Source of the DNA: Victivallales bacterium
Lineage (GTDB): Bacteria; Verrucomicrobiota; Lentisphaeria; Oligosphaerales; Oligosphaeraceae
DNA: 64,000 nucleotides
Assembly: GCA_017554445.1 (NCBI GenBank)
Contig: JAFZIJ010000186.1
Coordinates: 49,749-113,748 of the forward strand
Direction: 5' to 3'
The notes below the pieces were generated by a model. It saw nothing but the letters and a program-made list of their open reading frames with translations. It did not search any database and had not been told where the DNA came from. This document shows positions 51,226 to 60,652 of this stretch, piece by piece. Each line of letters opens with the position of its first letter. Position 1 is the stretch's first letter. A program made the translations under genes and the position numbers.

Positions 51226-52656
51226 ATGCAACCACTTGATTCCAAACCAATCAACCTAACTGAGGTAAAAAAGACTTCAGAGAAACCAGTGCACAAGCAC
51301 CAGTTTCCAAGAATTCTAAAGCAATACCTCCTCTTGCTGCTCATCGTGACGATTGTCGCCGCGATTGTATTTGGCGTTTTCATGATATTAGAACAGAAGC
51401 GTTTCTTCCGCGTGGAAGCTTCGTCAATCCTTAGCTACCACCCTGAACAACGTCCCGATATGATTTCTGCCTTATCCATTCACGAAGTCTTGTTAATCAT
51501 TCAGAACGACACCGTAAAGCAACAAGTAGGTGATCTCATAGCAATCCCACAGGATAAGCAAAAGCATTTGAAAGAAGCTCTTAACATCAGCTATAATTTT
51601 AAGTCGGGTTCAGACAACCTTTTGAAAGTAAGTGCCAGATGGGATGATGCGGATCAAGCCCGGCAATTGGTGGAAGGATATATCCAGACGGCGATCATGG
51701 CTTATATCCATTTCCGGACAAAATATCTGCATGATATCTTTTCTGAACAAAATAAAATGAAAACAGAATACGAACATAACAGTAATCACATTAGTGAAAA
51801 ACTGTCTAAGCTCGCCCAATCCGTTCATGGTGAAAGCGTGAAACAGGAGCTTGAAACACTCAGGATGTATGAAAACCAGTTGGAGAACGAACTTACAGAT
51901 TATCAAAAACAAGTTTTTTTGGCAACATTCCAGTATGAGAACCTAAAAAACACCATTCCTGTCACGGTCGATTATTCAAAACTCAAAATTGTCTTCCAAC
52001 ATCCATATATCTTGGATATCATCAAAAAGAGGGATGAAGCATTGGAAAATTATGAGATTCAAAAGGTATTATTCGCAGAAACCGAAAATCAAGTCAAGGA
52101 AGCTCAGCTCAAGTACCGTTTTGCAGAAGACCGCCTGAACAAAACACTTGAACAATTGAATCTCTTGGAAGACGAAGTGGAGTCTTTAAATACAGCCATC
52201 TTGAAACATGTGGAAGAAATGGAGACATTACAAACAACCGTGGATAGACTGAACAAGTCCATTGAGGATGTCCAATATCGTCTAAGCCAAAAACAAAAGG
52301 AAATATCAGCAGTCAGCGACCTCTTGCCCCAGGAAGTAGAACTCAACAAGCAACACAGGACAACACTTGCAATACTCGATAAGCTCGAAAACGAAATCAT
52401 GGAACGAGACAAGCTAGAGATGACAATCAAAAAGGCACTTGTACCTATGAATTTCATCAACGTGCATCGTCTTAAATCATTCTCCTTCCCAAACTATATC
52501 TTGTACCTACTGGCAGGAATTGTCATCATCACCCTGTCAACTTCCGTCTTTCTTCTTGAAAACATGCATCGTAAGAACCGCGCCAAACCGACTCATTCCA
52601 CCACAAAACCTATATCTTCTTCCTCAAAAAATACTCCTTCAACGATAAAACCTTAA
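51226..52656 (+). CDS. Wzz-like coiled-coil chain-length/co-polymerase protein without kinase domain
   Basis: A 476-residue protein with two TM helices, one near residues 32-54 and one near 420-445, and a long periplasmic coiled coil between (about 170-400). The periplasmic N-part FFRVEASSILSYHP...LKVSARWDDADQARQLVEGYIQ parallels the following gene, so they look like tandem duplicates. It ends with a short cytoplasmic Ser/Thr-rich tail and has no kinase domain. It likely helps set chain length or gates export in Wzx/Wzy-type polysaccharide assembly. Confidence 0.78.
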   Translation: MQPLDSKPINLTEVKKTSEKPVHKHQFPRILKQYLLLLLIVTIVAAIVFGVFMILEQKRFFRVEASSILSYHPEQRPDMISALSIHEVLLIIQNDTVKQQVGDLIAIPQDKQKHLKEALNISYNFKSGSDNLLKVSARWDDADQARQLVEGYIQTAIMAYIHFRTKYLHDIFSEQNKMKTEYEHNSNHISEKLSKLAQSVHGESVKQELETLRMYENQLENELTDYQKQVFLATFQYENLKNTIPVTVDYSKLKIVFQHPYILDIIKKRDEALENYEIQKVLFAETENQVKEAQLKYRFAEDRLNKTLEQLNLLEDEVESLNTAILKHVEEMETLQTTVDRLNKSIEDVQYRLSQKQKEISAVSDLLPQEVELNKQHRTTLAILDKLENEIMERDKLEMTIKKALVPMNFINVHRLKSFSFPNYILYLLAGIVIITLSTSVFLLENMHRKNRAKPTHSTTKPISSSSKNTPSTIKP

Positions 52657-52711
52657 TAATCCTTTACGATATTCATTATAAATAAAAACAATAAATATCT
52701 GGTATACCAAT

Positions 52712-54691
52712 ATGACACAACCATTTGACCCCAATATCATGAATGAAGAAGAAGTCAGAATGCGCAGGATGCTGGCTTATAAAAGCCTCATTCTATCGAT
52801 TCTGCAACGAAGTTTCATCTTTCTTCTTCTTATTGCAGTATTAGTCTCCGCAATAGTCTTGACTCTATTACACCGACAAGGGCAGAAGAATTTTTTCAGA
52901 TTGAGAGGATCCGCAAATCTGATCTATACTCCTGCTCATGTCAAAAACCAAGATCAGGCCCCTTTACTGATTACAAATGTTTACCAAATCATCTCCACCC
53001 CGATAGTAAAGAAAAATGCGGGCGAACTAGCGCAAATTTCTCCCGTAAAAGAAAGCTATTTGATGAGAGGACTTGAAGTCAGCCTGGATCACAGAACTAC
53101 CAACACATTGACATTAACTGTCACGTGGGATGATGCGGAAGAACATACAAAATTACTTGATGCCTATATAAAAGCAGCAAATATTGAATATGATCAGCAT
53201 CGAAAAAAAGATCTAATGGAACAACAAAGAGTATTAACCAAAAAAAAGCAAATACTAGAAAAAGAGAAAAGTGAAATTGACGATAAAATAAACAAGCTTA
53301 TCCAAGCGTACCCCTCGTCTTTGGAAGAGGAACTCGATAAACTGCAAAGACGCGCAGCCAGGCTCGAGGAGGAGCAGATAAATTATGTTCAACAAAAAGT
53401 CCGATTGGACAAACAATTGAAACTTGAACAAGCAAAAGCCAGCGGGAAAGAGATCAATCCGCAAAGGCTAGCATTTATAAAGACTAATTACAAGTATTTT
53501 ATGGAGCTTATCAAACAAAGGGATGATGCACTCCTCCATTGCAATAAACAATTAGGAAGATACAGCGCGGATCACCCTGATGCAATAATCGCGAAAAAAG
53601 AATTGGATGATAAGCAAGCTCTTCTGGAAAAAGTGCTGGGGGATATTCCAGAAGAAGAAGTCCTATTAATGGATTCTAATAGCCTCGATGTTCAAGCACA
53701 GCTTGATACGGTGGAACAGTTGATTGAAGCAGCGCAGACACAGCAGATTAATTTGCAAAAAGAAATCATGACGATCCGCGATTTGAATCAAGTTGTAACA
53801 AAACTCAAGGAACAAGGAAATGATAAGAACAGACAAATCGCGGAATTGGATCAAAAACAAGGTGATATTGATTTGCTCATGCAACAGAGCAAAAATGAGC
53901 TGTTGCCCTTGACAGCACCTACAGGATCCTATCCAATCAATGGTCTTCAAACCAAGCAATATATGGTTGCACTTTTTGCAGGCGGCGTTGTTGCGAGCTT
54001 CGTAGCTATCATCATCATTCTGCTCGCCGCCCAGTTCGGTAGCATCAGTACTGCTACGGAACTCCATGATATGGCTGAAATCGAAGTTTTCAGTCTTTCA
54101 GAATCCAAACTGAAGAAGCTTGAACCTACAGCTCTTCAAGAAGCCGCGCATAACGTCTTCTATGTGCTGAACCAAATCATCGAAGATAGACGCTACCTCT
54201 TTTTCGGAGCGCTTCAAGGAAGCTATTCCACCGCGCTTCTGTTTGAACAACTGCTCCTCCAGTTCGCCATGAACGGCACAAGGATCTTCATTCTCAACTT
54301 GGAACCGTTTGACATGAATGAAACAAATGATAATAATGATACCAGCACCAACACCTCTGAGGACCCAATCGTGGAGGAACTCCTGGGAGTAGAGAAAAAT
54401 GGCGATATAGGTCTCTTTAGGCTTGGCAATGCAAGTTTCATCTCCCCTAATGAACAAGATATTCTGAAAATGGACATGGACACTCTTTTGAAGCATTATG
54501 ATAAAATCATCTTCAGGCGCAAAACTCAATTTACCGGCAAAGAACTCTTGTTCAAACAAGTCATCGCACTTACGCAATGCTGTATCTTCAGCATAGGTAA
54601 AAAACGTTCACCCAGAAGCTTCCTGAAACTCCTCCGTGACAATAAGCTCTCTGACGAAACCATCATCACGGGCATCTTCACCGAACCGTAA
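52712..54691 (+). CDS. Wzc-like protein with an eroded tyrosine-kinase domain
   Basis: A 659-residue inner-membrane protein with TM helices near 28-52 and 405-430 and a long coiled coil between. The periplasmic start (FFRLRGSANLIYTP...LTVTWDDAEEHTKLLDAYIK) matches its upstream neighbour. The cytoplasmic part from about residue 485 has the layout of a BY-kinase, but the motifs are gone: Walker A reads GALQGSYSTALLF, Walker A' reads FILNLEPFD, and the Walker B place reads YDKIIFRRK. No Tyr-rich tail follows. It is expected to be a pseudokinase regulating or scaffolding polymerisation. Confidence 0.75.
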   Translation: MTQPFDPNIMNEEEVRMRRMLAYKSLILSILQRSFIFLLLIAVLVSAIVLTLLHRQGQKNFFRLRGSANLIYTPAHVKNQDQAPLLITNVYQIISTPIVKKNAGELAQISPVKESYLMRGLEVSLDHRTTNTLTLTVTWDDAEEHTKLLDAYIKAANIEYDQHRKKDLMEQQRVLTKKKQILEKEKSEIDDKINKLIQAYPSSLEEELDKLQRRAARLEEEQINYVQQKVRLDKQLKLEQAKASGKEINPQRLAFIKTNYKYFMELIKQRDDALLHCNKQLGRYSADHPDAIIAKKELDDKQALLEKVLGDIPEEEVLLMDSNSLDVQAQLDTVEQLIEAAQTQQINLQKEIMTIRDLNQVVTKLKEQGNDKNRQIAELDQKQGDIDLLMQQSKNELLPLTAPTGSYPINGLQTKQYMVALFAGGVVASFVAIIIILLAAQFGSISTATELHDMAEIEVFSLSESKLKKLEPTALQEAAHNVFYVLNQIIEDRRYLFFGALQGSYSTALLFEQLLLQFAMNGTRIFILNLEPFDMNETNDNNDTSTNTSEDPIVEELLGVEKNGDIGLFRLGNASFISPNEQDILKMDMDTLLKHYDKIIFRRKTQFTGKELLFKQVIALTQCCIFSIGKKRSPRSFLKLLRDNKLSDETIITGIFTEP

Positions 54692-54739
54692 TCCACGGTA
54701 TGGAAACAAATTTTATTGATAATTCAAGGAGACATTAAC

Positions 54740-55801
54740 ATGAAAAAGATATTCATTTTGACTGCCATTCTGGCTGCGTCGCTAATCATGACCTCCTGCA
54801 ATACATTTTATGACTTCGACGATCCCTACTATAGTCTGCCGGAAGCATCCACGGAAACGCTTCAAACCACTATGTATACACCGGAACAGCTGGCAGAAAG
54901 AAGTAAAAGATTGGCTGAAATCAATAAGATGCCTTATCCAGAATACACTCTGGACTTTGGAGACGAATTCGAAATCCGCGTCTATAACCAACCGGAAATG
55001 CATACAACAACTGCCGTGACTCCTGATGGTCTCATTTCAATGCCGTTTATAGACGACAAGCTGCATGTCGCCGGATTAACCATTCCTGAGGCGACAAAAA
55101 AAATTGAGGAGGCATTAGGAGATTATATAATCACCCCAAAAGTCTCTTTAATCCCCTTGAACTTGAAATCCCAGACCGCTTCAATATCAGGGGCGGTTAA
55201 TCGTGGTGGTTCTTATGCCGTAACCAAAAATACACGCCTCTTCGACATGTACGCCATGGCTGAGGGCGGAGCGACACGTTTTATCAATGGCAAGACGCTC
55301 GACAACTGGGATTTTGCGCATTCGACCATTACCCGCAATGGAGAGCTACTTCCCATAGATTTCGCTCTGGCCATCGAGCAACAGGATCCTGACAATAACA
55401 TTCAAATCTTCAAAGGTGATAGGATTTTCATTGCCAGCCGTGCCGAAAAAATGGTTAATATCACTGGTGAAGTTGCTGCCCCCCAATTTCAGATGTGGAA
55501 CCCCACTCTAGGCCTCCTACAAGCGGTTTCAAACTGCGGAGGTCTTAAAGACCAAAGTAATGGAACTGCCATCATCATTCGCGGCGGCATGGATAATCCG
55601 CAATATTTCAAGGCGGACGCAAAAAAGATATTTGAAGGACGCAAGTTGGATGTTCTCCTCCAGCCAGGAGATACCGTCTATTTTCCCAAAGATAGCCTGT
55701 CTGTCTGGAATGTCTATATCAGCAAGCTAATGCCAACGGGGGCTTTCATCAATATGCTGATAACACCTTTCTTCTGGTATAACAGTTTCAAAAACAACTG
55801 A
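54740..55801 (+). CDS. Polysaccharide export lipoprotein (Wza/SLBB-type)
   Basis: The ATG after an AAGGAG box gives 353 residues with a lipoprotein signal (lipobox MTSC). The Poly_export domain follows (YTLDFGDEFEIRVYNQPEMHTTTAVTPDGLISMPFIDDKLHVAGLTIPEATKKIEEAL), then SLBB-type ligand segments (ASISGAVNRGGSYAVTKNTRLFDMYAMAEGG and VNITGEVAAPQFQMW). It forms the outer-membrane export channel for the polymer made by the cluster. An in-frame TTG at 54716 upstream is less likely. Confidence 0.9.
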   Translation: MKKIFILTAILAASLIMTSCNTFYDFDDPYYSLPEASTETLQTTMYTPEQLAERSKRLAEINKMPYPEYTLDFGDEFEIRVYNQPEMHTTTAVTPDGLISMPFIDDKLHVAGLTIPEATKKIEEALGDYIITPKVSLIPLNLKSQTASISGAVNRGGSYAVTKNTRLFDMYAMAEGGATRFINGKTLDNWDFAHSTITRNGELLPIDFALAIEQQDPDNNIQIFKGDRIFIASRAEKMVNITGEVAAPQFQMWNPTLGLLQAVSNCGGLKDQSNGTAIIIRGGMDNPQYFKADAKKIFEGRKLDVLLQPGDTVYFPKDSLSVWNVYISKLMPTGAFINMLITPFFWYNSFKNN

Positions 55802-55852
55802 TTCTTTTGCAAGAGAAATTTGCAAATATTACTGTTTTTTGCATCGCCTTCA

Positions 55853-57319
55853 ATGGAATTCAAGTATATCATCTTCATTTTATCTGTGCTGGGCATCATA
55901 CCATTGACGCTCATGCTCATGTTTAGCTCTAGCTGCGTGAAAATCTGCGTCTTCTGCATGCCTATCTGCTTCTGGAAATATCAAATGACGGCAATTAATT
56001 TTCTGACCAATCCTAATTACAAAGGGACGGCACTAGGATTTGAAATCTCTATTATCCATCTATTAGCTATTGCTCTTCTCGTTGCAATGCTCTTCCGCCG
56101 CTGGCCAGTCAAATTTCTTTTTCCGGGAATCATGCTATATATCTTATATTTCTCTATATGTGCTTTGTCCATATATCCCTCACCTAATAAATTGTATTCA
56201 AGCTTCGAACTTGTAAAAATGATTACTCTTCTTATCACGTTCCTAGCTTTAACAAATTATTTCTATATAACACATGATTTTGATTCTTTCATCTACGGGC
56301 TGTCAACGCTTGTTGTTATCAATTTCTTTATCGCTTTGGAAATGAAATATTTGACAGGAATTGTTCAAGTCTATGGTCTTTTTCCACACCAAAATTCCAT
56401 GGGGATGTTCATGAATCTAATAGGGCCTATTTTTCTCGCGCGCGTTATTAATAAAAAAGACAATCTCTTCAAAAGCGTCTTTTTTTTCGTTATCTTTATA
56501 ATGACTTTCCTCTCTGTATTATTTACCTTTTCCCGAGGTGCAATTGCTTGTTTTCCTCTTGGCTGTATCATCGTCATTATCCTAACAGTTATCTTCCATA
56601 GTACCCAAAAAGCCTTTATCATCCTATCTGTCACAGGAATATTAGGTATTTGCGCCGTCATTTATTGCTTACCGAATCTCATAAACCGTTTTACCAATGC
56701 TTCTGAAGCATCTGCCGATACGCGGAAATTTTTTGCTGAAACTGCCATAAATATCATCAAAGACAAGCCTTTACTAGGCTGTGGACTCAACACATGGGGA
56801 ATTGTCGCAATGAATCCTTATTACAATCCCTATGTGAATCATAAATATTTAGTGGCGAAGACTGAATATATGGGGCTTGTTGAAACAACATACTTGCTAG
56901 TTGGTGCGGAATGTGGCCTACTTGGATTGGCAGCACTGTTAGTCTGGTATTTCTACTATTTACTTCATGCTATCTACCAATCTTTTCGATGGCGAAAGAC
57001 AGAATATTTCTATCTTCTAGTAGGTATAGGAGGAGGTTTAACTTCCAACTACCTTCAGTCAACCCTTGAATGGGTCTTGAAACAACAAATCAATTTCTTT
57101 ATATTATTTTGGTGTTTTGGAATTATTGCGGTTTTCATTCAAGGAGCACGCGAACACACCACGTTATCCTATCTTGAATTGATACCCCTAAGAAGAGCGG
57201 AATATTACAGACAACAGGAAATCGCTGCGGCAGCTGTAGCTGAGAAACAGATGCAATCCGAACTACAAGAGCAATTGGAACAGCCGCTGGATCAGCCATC
57301 GGATAAATCAATTGAATAA
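55853..57319 (+). CDS. O-antigen ligase/Wzy-like polymerase
   Basis: A polytopic protein of about 488 residues with some ten to twelve TM helices, a large periplasmic loop, and the FTFSRGAIACFPLGC segment typical of the Wzy_C/O-antigen ligase superfamily. It should polymerise or ligate lipid-linked repeat units at the periplasmic face. The start is uncertain: a TTG at 55820 would add eleven residues. The DNA is clearly more AT-rich than the first part of the window. A hydrophilic Gln/Glu-rich tail ends the protein (EKQMQSELQEQLEQ). Confidence 0.8.
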   Translation: MEFKYIIFILSVLGIIPLTLMLMFSSSCVKICVFCMPICFWKYQMTAINFLTNPNYKGTALGFEISIIHLLAIALLVAMLFRRWPVKFLFPGIMLYILYFSICALSIYPSPNKLYSSFELVKMITLLITFLALTNYFYITHDFDSFIYGLSTLVVINFFIALEMKYLTGIVQVYGLFPHQNSMGMFMNLIGPIFLARVINKKDNLFKSVFFFVIFIMTFLSVLFTFSRGAIACFPLGCIIVIILTVIFHSTQKAFIILSVTGILGICAVIYCLPNLINRFTNASEASADTRKFFAETAINIIKDKPLLGCGLNTWGIVAMNPYYNPYVNHKYLVAKTEYMGLVETTYLLVGAECGLLGLAALLVWYFYYLLHAIYQSFRWRKTEYFYLLVGIGGGLTSNYLQSTLEWVLKQQINFFILFWCFGIIAVFIQGAREHTTLSYLELIPLRRAEYYRQQEIAAAAVAEKQMQSELQEQLEQPLDQPSDKSIE

Positions 57320-57459
57320 TGGATTCTATTGGCCTATGGAGTATGAGGAACAATAGGAATACAAAACTGTACCACGAAACATAAGAACTAAGCAAATATT
57401 GAAAAGAGAATCACTATTGCATCATTTTGAATTTTGAGTCGAATAATATTGCCTTTGCT

Positions 57460-58935
57460 TCATTTTTTCGGCAAGAATACAACGGAGAATGAATTCACGC
57501 GAGAACCATCTTTGGAAAAGGTTGAAAAGAGGTTGCCTGTATCGAATTCATATTTTTCACAAAGAATCAATGCAATATCGCCGTGTGATTTATTTATTAG
57601 GGCATCTAGCATCTGCTTATCAGCATTGGAAATATCGACATTATCTCCAATATCCTCCTCGGCTTCCAGCGCCTCCTTCACGCCTTTACCACGCAATCCA
57701 TAGTAGCTAAATGTTGGCGAATCACCTTGGTAAAATATATGGGCAGACTGAAATGATCTGGCAAGCTCTACAGCTCCACAATAATTGTCTTTCTGATAAT
57801 AATCCATAATCAAGAGATTCAATCCTGAAAGTACATGCATGGACAAGATGATTCCAACAACGACCTTAACAGTCAGTGTATTCGCCCGACAAAGAAGTTC
57901 AGCAAACATAATGGCAAGAATTAAGCTGATACCAGGCAATAAATAGATGATATGCCTTTCCCAAAATCTTGTTTTCAAGACAACATTCGCAATCAAAAAA
58001 CAAGATATTGAAACAGCAATGCTCACCAGGAGAATACAAATTCTTTTTTCTTCATATACCTTATATCGTAAAACATAAAATATTAACAATAAATATGATA
58101 TTATTATTATTGCAAGAGAAACAAATATTCGCAATGTAAGTGCAATATTCATGCATCGCAAATCATTACGAGACCACCCCAATCCTCCCAAGCCAGCAAA
58201 ATAATAACCAATTTGCAGAATGCCTGCAAGCGGCTGACTCTGACTTGAATTCACTTCATTTGCGTTCAATACATAATGGAAATAGTGAATCGCAAGCAAT
58301 AGAAAAAAAGGAAGCACCAGCAACCATACGGAAAAATGTCGCTTGATGTTCAATTTACCTTGACGGAATTCCACAAAGGCAAGGCACATATATACCAATC
58401 CGATAAAAATGAACATCATATGCAATGCGCAACCTAACCAGAAACAAATGGCAAAGCCCAAAATATCATTTTTTCTCAGCCCATCGAAATGTCTGATAAG
58501 GTAATAAAAACACCACAACCCACATGCATAAACCGCTGCGTAGGGGCGTGCCTCATTCATATAATATAAATACACCGGATTAAGGGCAAACATCATGATC
58601 ATCCATACTGGCAGTTTCATGGCGTTCACTATTTTTAATCCTCCCCACAAAACGGCCAACGCGAATATAAAATTCATACTACGCAATGCAAACTCACTGT
58701 AACCGAATATCTTGCACCAGCAAAATTCACATATGTAGTATAAGGGGATACCACTGATGGCATTGTATCCCGACAATATACTCTTCATCATCTTCGCAAA
58801 CGTTGTGTTGATGACGTTAAAAGTCTGGCCTTCATCCATCCATAGGGTATTTCCTTTTACGGAAAAATACAAAACCAAGACACAAATCGCTAAAACAAGA
58901 GGATTAACCCATGAAATAGTTTTACTTGCCTTCAT
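57460..58935 (-). CDS. ArnT/PMT-type glycosyltransferase (GT39/GT83-like)
   Basis: From ATG 58935 the protein has 491 residues, with a first TM helix followed by the conserved periplasmic Asp-Glu pair in GNTLWMDEGQTFNV, about eleven TM helices, and a soluble C-terminal domain. It uses a polyprenyl-linked sugar donor to modify a lipid or polymer outside the inner membrane. The start lies 14 bases inside the end of the upstream FAD gene (stop 58922), so the two are coupled. A much longer in-frame reading into the FAD gene is rejected. Sequence is AT-rich. Confidence 0.82.
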   Translation of the reverse strand: MKASKTISWVNPLVLAICVLVLYFSVKGNTLWMDEGQTFNVINTTFAKMMKSILSGYNAISGIPLYYICEFCWCKIFGYSEFALRSMNFIFALAVLWGGLKIVNAMKLPVWMIMMFALNPVYLYYMNEARPYAAVYACGLWCFYYLIRHFDGLRKNDILGFAICFWLGCALHMMFIFIGLVYMCLAFVEFRQGKLNIKRHFSVWLLVLPFFLLLAIHYFHYVLNANEVNSSQSQPLAGILQIGYYFAGLGGLGWSRNDLRCMNIALTLRIFVSLAIIIISYLLLIFYVLRYKVYEEKRICILLVSIAVSISCFLIANVVLKTRFWERHIIYLLPGISLILAIMFAELLCRANTLTVKVVVGIILSMHVLSGLNLLIMDYYQKDNYCGAVELARSFQSAHIFYQGDSPTFSYYGLRGKGVKEALEAEEDIGDNVDISNADKQMLDALINKSHGDIALILCEKYEFDTGNLFSTFSKDGSRVNSFSVVFLPKK

Positions 58936-60442
58936 GATATTCCATCTCCGTATTGACATTCCAAACCGTCGCCTTATCAGTTTCACCGAGCAACGCTTGA
59001 ACGGCCTCAATGCCACAGAGCATGGAGTGATCCATATTATTGTATCGATGCTGTCCATTTCGTCCGATACAATAGAGATTGTCAAATCGATCCAACCACT
59101 CGCGCACTTTTCCAAAATGCGCATAACTGCCAAAATAGGCGGGATAGGCTTTTTTGATTTTTATGCGAATGCTTTTGTGAATTGGTTCATTTTCTCCAAG
59201 AATACCTATTTGTCGCAGTTCCTTTGTCGCCATATCAATGAATTCCGCATCATCCATGCTCCAAAGTCTATCACCTTCGGAACAAAAATATTCCAGCCCG
59301 ATCCAAACATGTTTTGTTACATCATCGACCATATAGGGCGACCAATTATTAAATATCTGTATGCGTCCCAATTTTACATTCCGTTCCTGAATATAAATCC
59401 ATGTGTCGGGAACGATATTATTGACAGTCTTAAACTTGGTCTTGTTAACTATCGCTAACTTGTCTACAAGCAAACCGACTGTCATAAAGTCACGATAAGG
59501 AAGCTCAGCGGCAATATGAGCCACGTCTTCTGGAACATTGTCACTTGCTGCAACCAAGTCTTTGATAGGCATTGTAGAGAAAACAGCATCACACGGGAGG
59601 CGTGTACCATCAGCAAGCATGATACTTTCAACATGTCCATCATGAGTCGAAATTCCTGCGGCTTTGGTATTCATAATGATTTTCACACCATCATCACGCA
59701 ACTTATTCGCAAGTGTCTCCCATAGCTGCCCTGGCCCGCGTTTTGGATAGAGAAACTCATCAATGAGCGAAGTCTCTTTATTGCCGCTCTTAACAAATAT
59801 ATTAACAAGAGCTTTCAAAAGTGAAAGCCCTTTGACTCTTTGAGCCCCCCATTCAGGAGAAATTTTTGAAGGATGGACACCCCACAATTTTTCCGTGTAG
59901 TCTTCAAAGAACATGGAATACAGGACTTTCCCAAAACGGTTGATATAAAAATCCTCCAGCGACTTTTCCGGCCGTTTTGCAAACAGACTGTACACATAAC
60001 TCCAGCCGGCCTTCCATGTCAGCCATAATCCCATTGCGGCAAAAGTCTGGGGCTTCAAGGAAAGTGGATAGTCAAGGAAGTGGCGTCGGAAATAAATCCG
60101 GCTTACCCTATGTCGGCGTAACATGACACATTCTTCTTTTTCGGGATCCGGCCCCTGCGATTCTACATGGCATTCCCTGTCAAGAATAAGATCATCTTTG
60201 GCAGGAGCTCCTTGTATGGGCATAAGCTCTTGCCATAACTGGTTCACAATACTTGATTTTGAGAAGAAGCGATGGCCTCCGATGTCAATACGACAGTCAC
60301 CATGAACAGCGGTTTGGGAGATGCCGCCAACTACGGAGGATTCTTCCAAGATAATAATTGCCCATTCTTTTGATTTTTTATGAAGTTCGTATGCAGCAGT
60401 CAGACCAGCTGGTCCAGCACCAATGATGACAGCGTTTTTCAT
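58922..60442 (-). CDS. FAD-dependent NAD(P)-binding oxidoreductase (UDP-galactopyranose mutase/amine-oxidase-like)
   Basis: A 506-residue flavoprotein: N-terminal MKNAVIIGAGPAGLTAAYEL, the GISQTAVHGDCRIDIGGHRFFSKS segment of UGM-like capsule-cluster oxidoreductases, FYINRFGKVLYSMFFEDYTEKLWGVHPSKISPEWGAQR, and the C-terminal FAD motif NLYCIGRNGQHRYNNMDHSMLCGIEA. It probably acts on a nucleotide-linked or lipid-linked sugar used in the exopolysaccharide. An AT-rich upstream gap of 210 bases contains a 16-bp perfect palindrome. Confidence 0.8.
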   Translation of the reverse strand: MKNAVIIGAGPAGLTAAYELHKKSKEWAIIILEESSVVGGISQTAVHGDCRIDIGGHRFFSKSSIVNQLWQELMPIQGAPAKDDLILDRECHVESQGPDPEKEECVMLRRHRVSRIYFRRHFLDYPLSLKPQTFAAMGLWLTWKAGWSYVYSLFAKRPEKSLEDFYINRFGKVLYSMFFEDYTEKLWGVHPSKISPEWGAQRVKGLSLLKALVNIFVKSGNKETSLIDEFLYPKRGPGQLWETLANKLRDDGVKIIMNTKAAGISTHDGHVESIMLADGTRLPCDAVFSTMPIKDLVAASDNVPEDVAHIAAELPYRDFMTVGLLVDKLAIVNKTKFKTVNNIVPDTWIYIQERNVKLGRIQIFNNWSPYMVDDVTKHVWIGLEYFCSEGDRLWSMDDAEFIDMATKELRQIGILGENEPIHKSIRIKIKKAYPAYFGSYAHFGKVREWLDRFDNLYCIGRNGQHRYNNMDHSMLCGIEAVQALLGETDKATVWNVNTEMEYHEGK

Positions 60443-60510
60443 AAGGAAGTAATGATTAGTTATATATAATGAATGGATTGTGTTGCTACGACTTACAAAC
60501 CTATAAAGGG

Positions 60511-60526
60511 AATATAATATTATATT
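60511..60526. promoter_or_regulatory. 16-bp perfect AT palindrome upstream of the FAD gene
   Basis: AATATAATATTATATT is its own reverse complement, 69 bases from the start codon of the minus-strand FAD/ArnT operon. It could be an operator or simply an AT-rich promoter region. Confidence 0.3.
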
Positions 60527-60652
60527 AATAAGGTTATTAGGAAGCCTTGCTTCTCATGCCACACACTCCATACTACCACGCCGTCGAAGGAATAGAAGAA
60601 CTGTAGGCCAGCTTACGCTTTTTGCAAAAGCCCTTTTTCGACCCAGTAAGCA

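Noticed and set aside
60548..60598. A 16-codon open frame after the DUF6785-type gene
   Set aside because: Too short, with no RBS, and no recognisable features.
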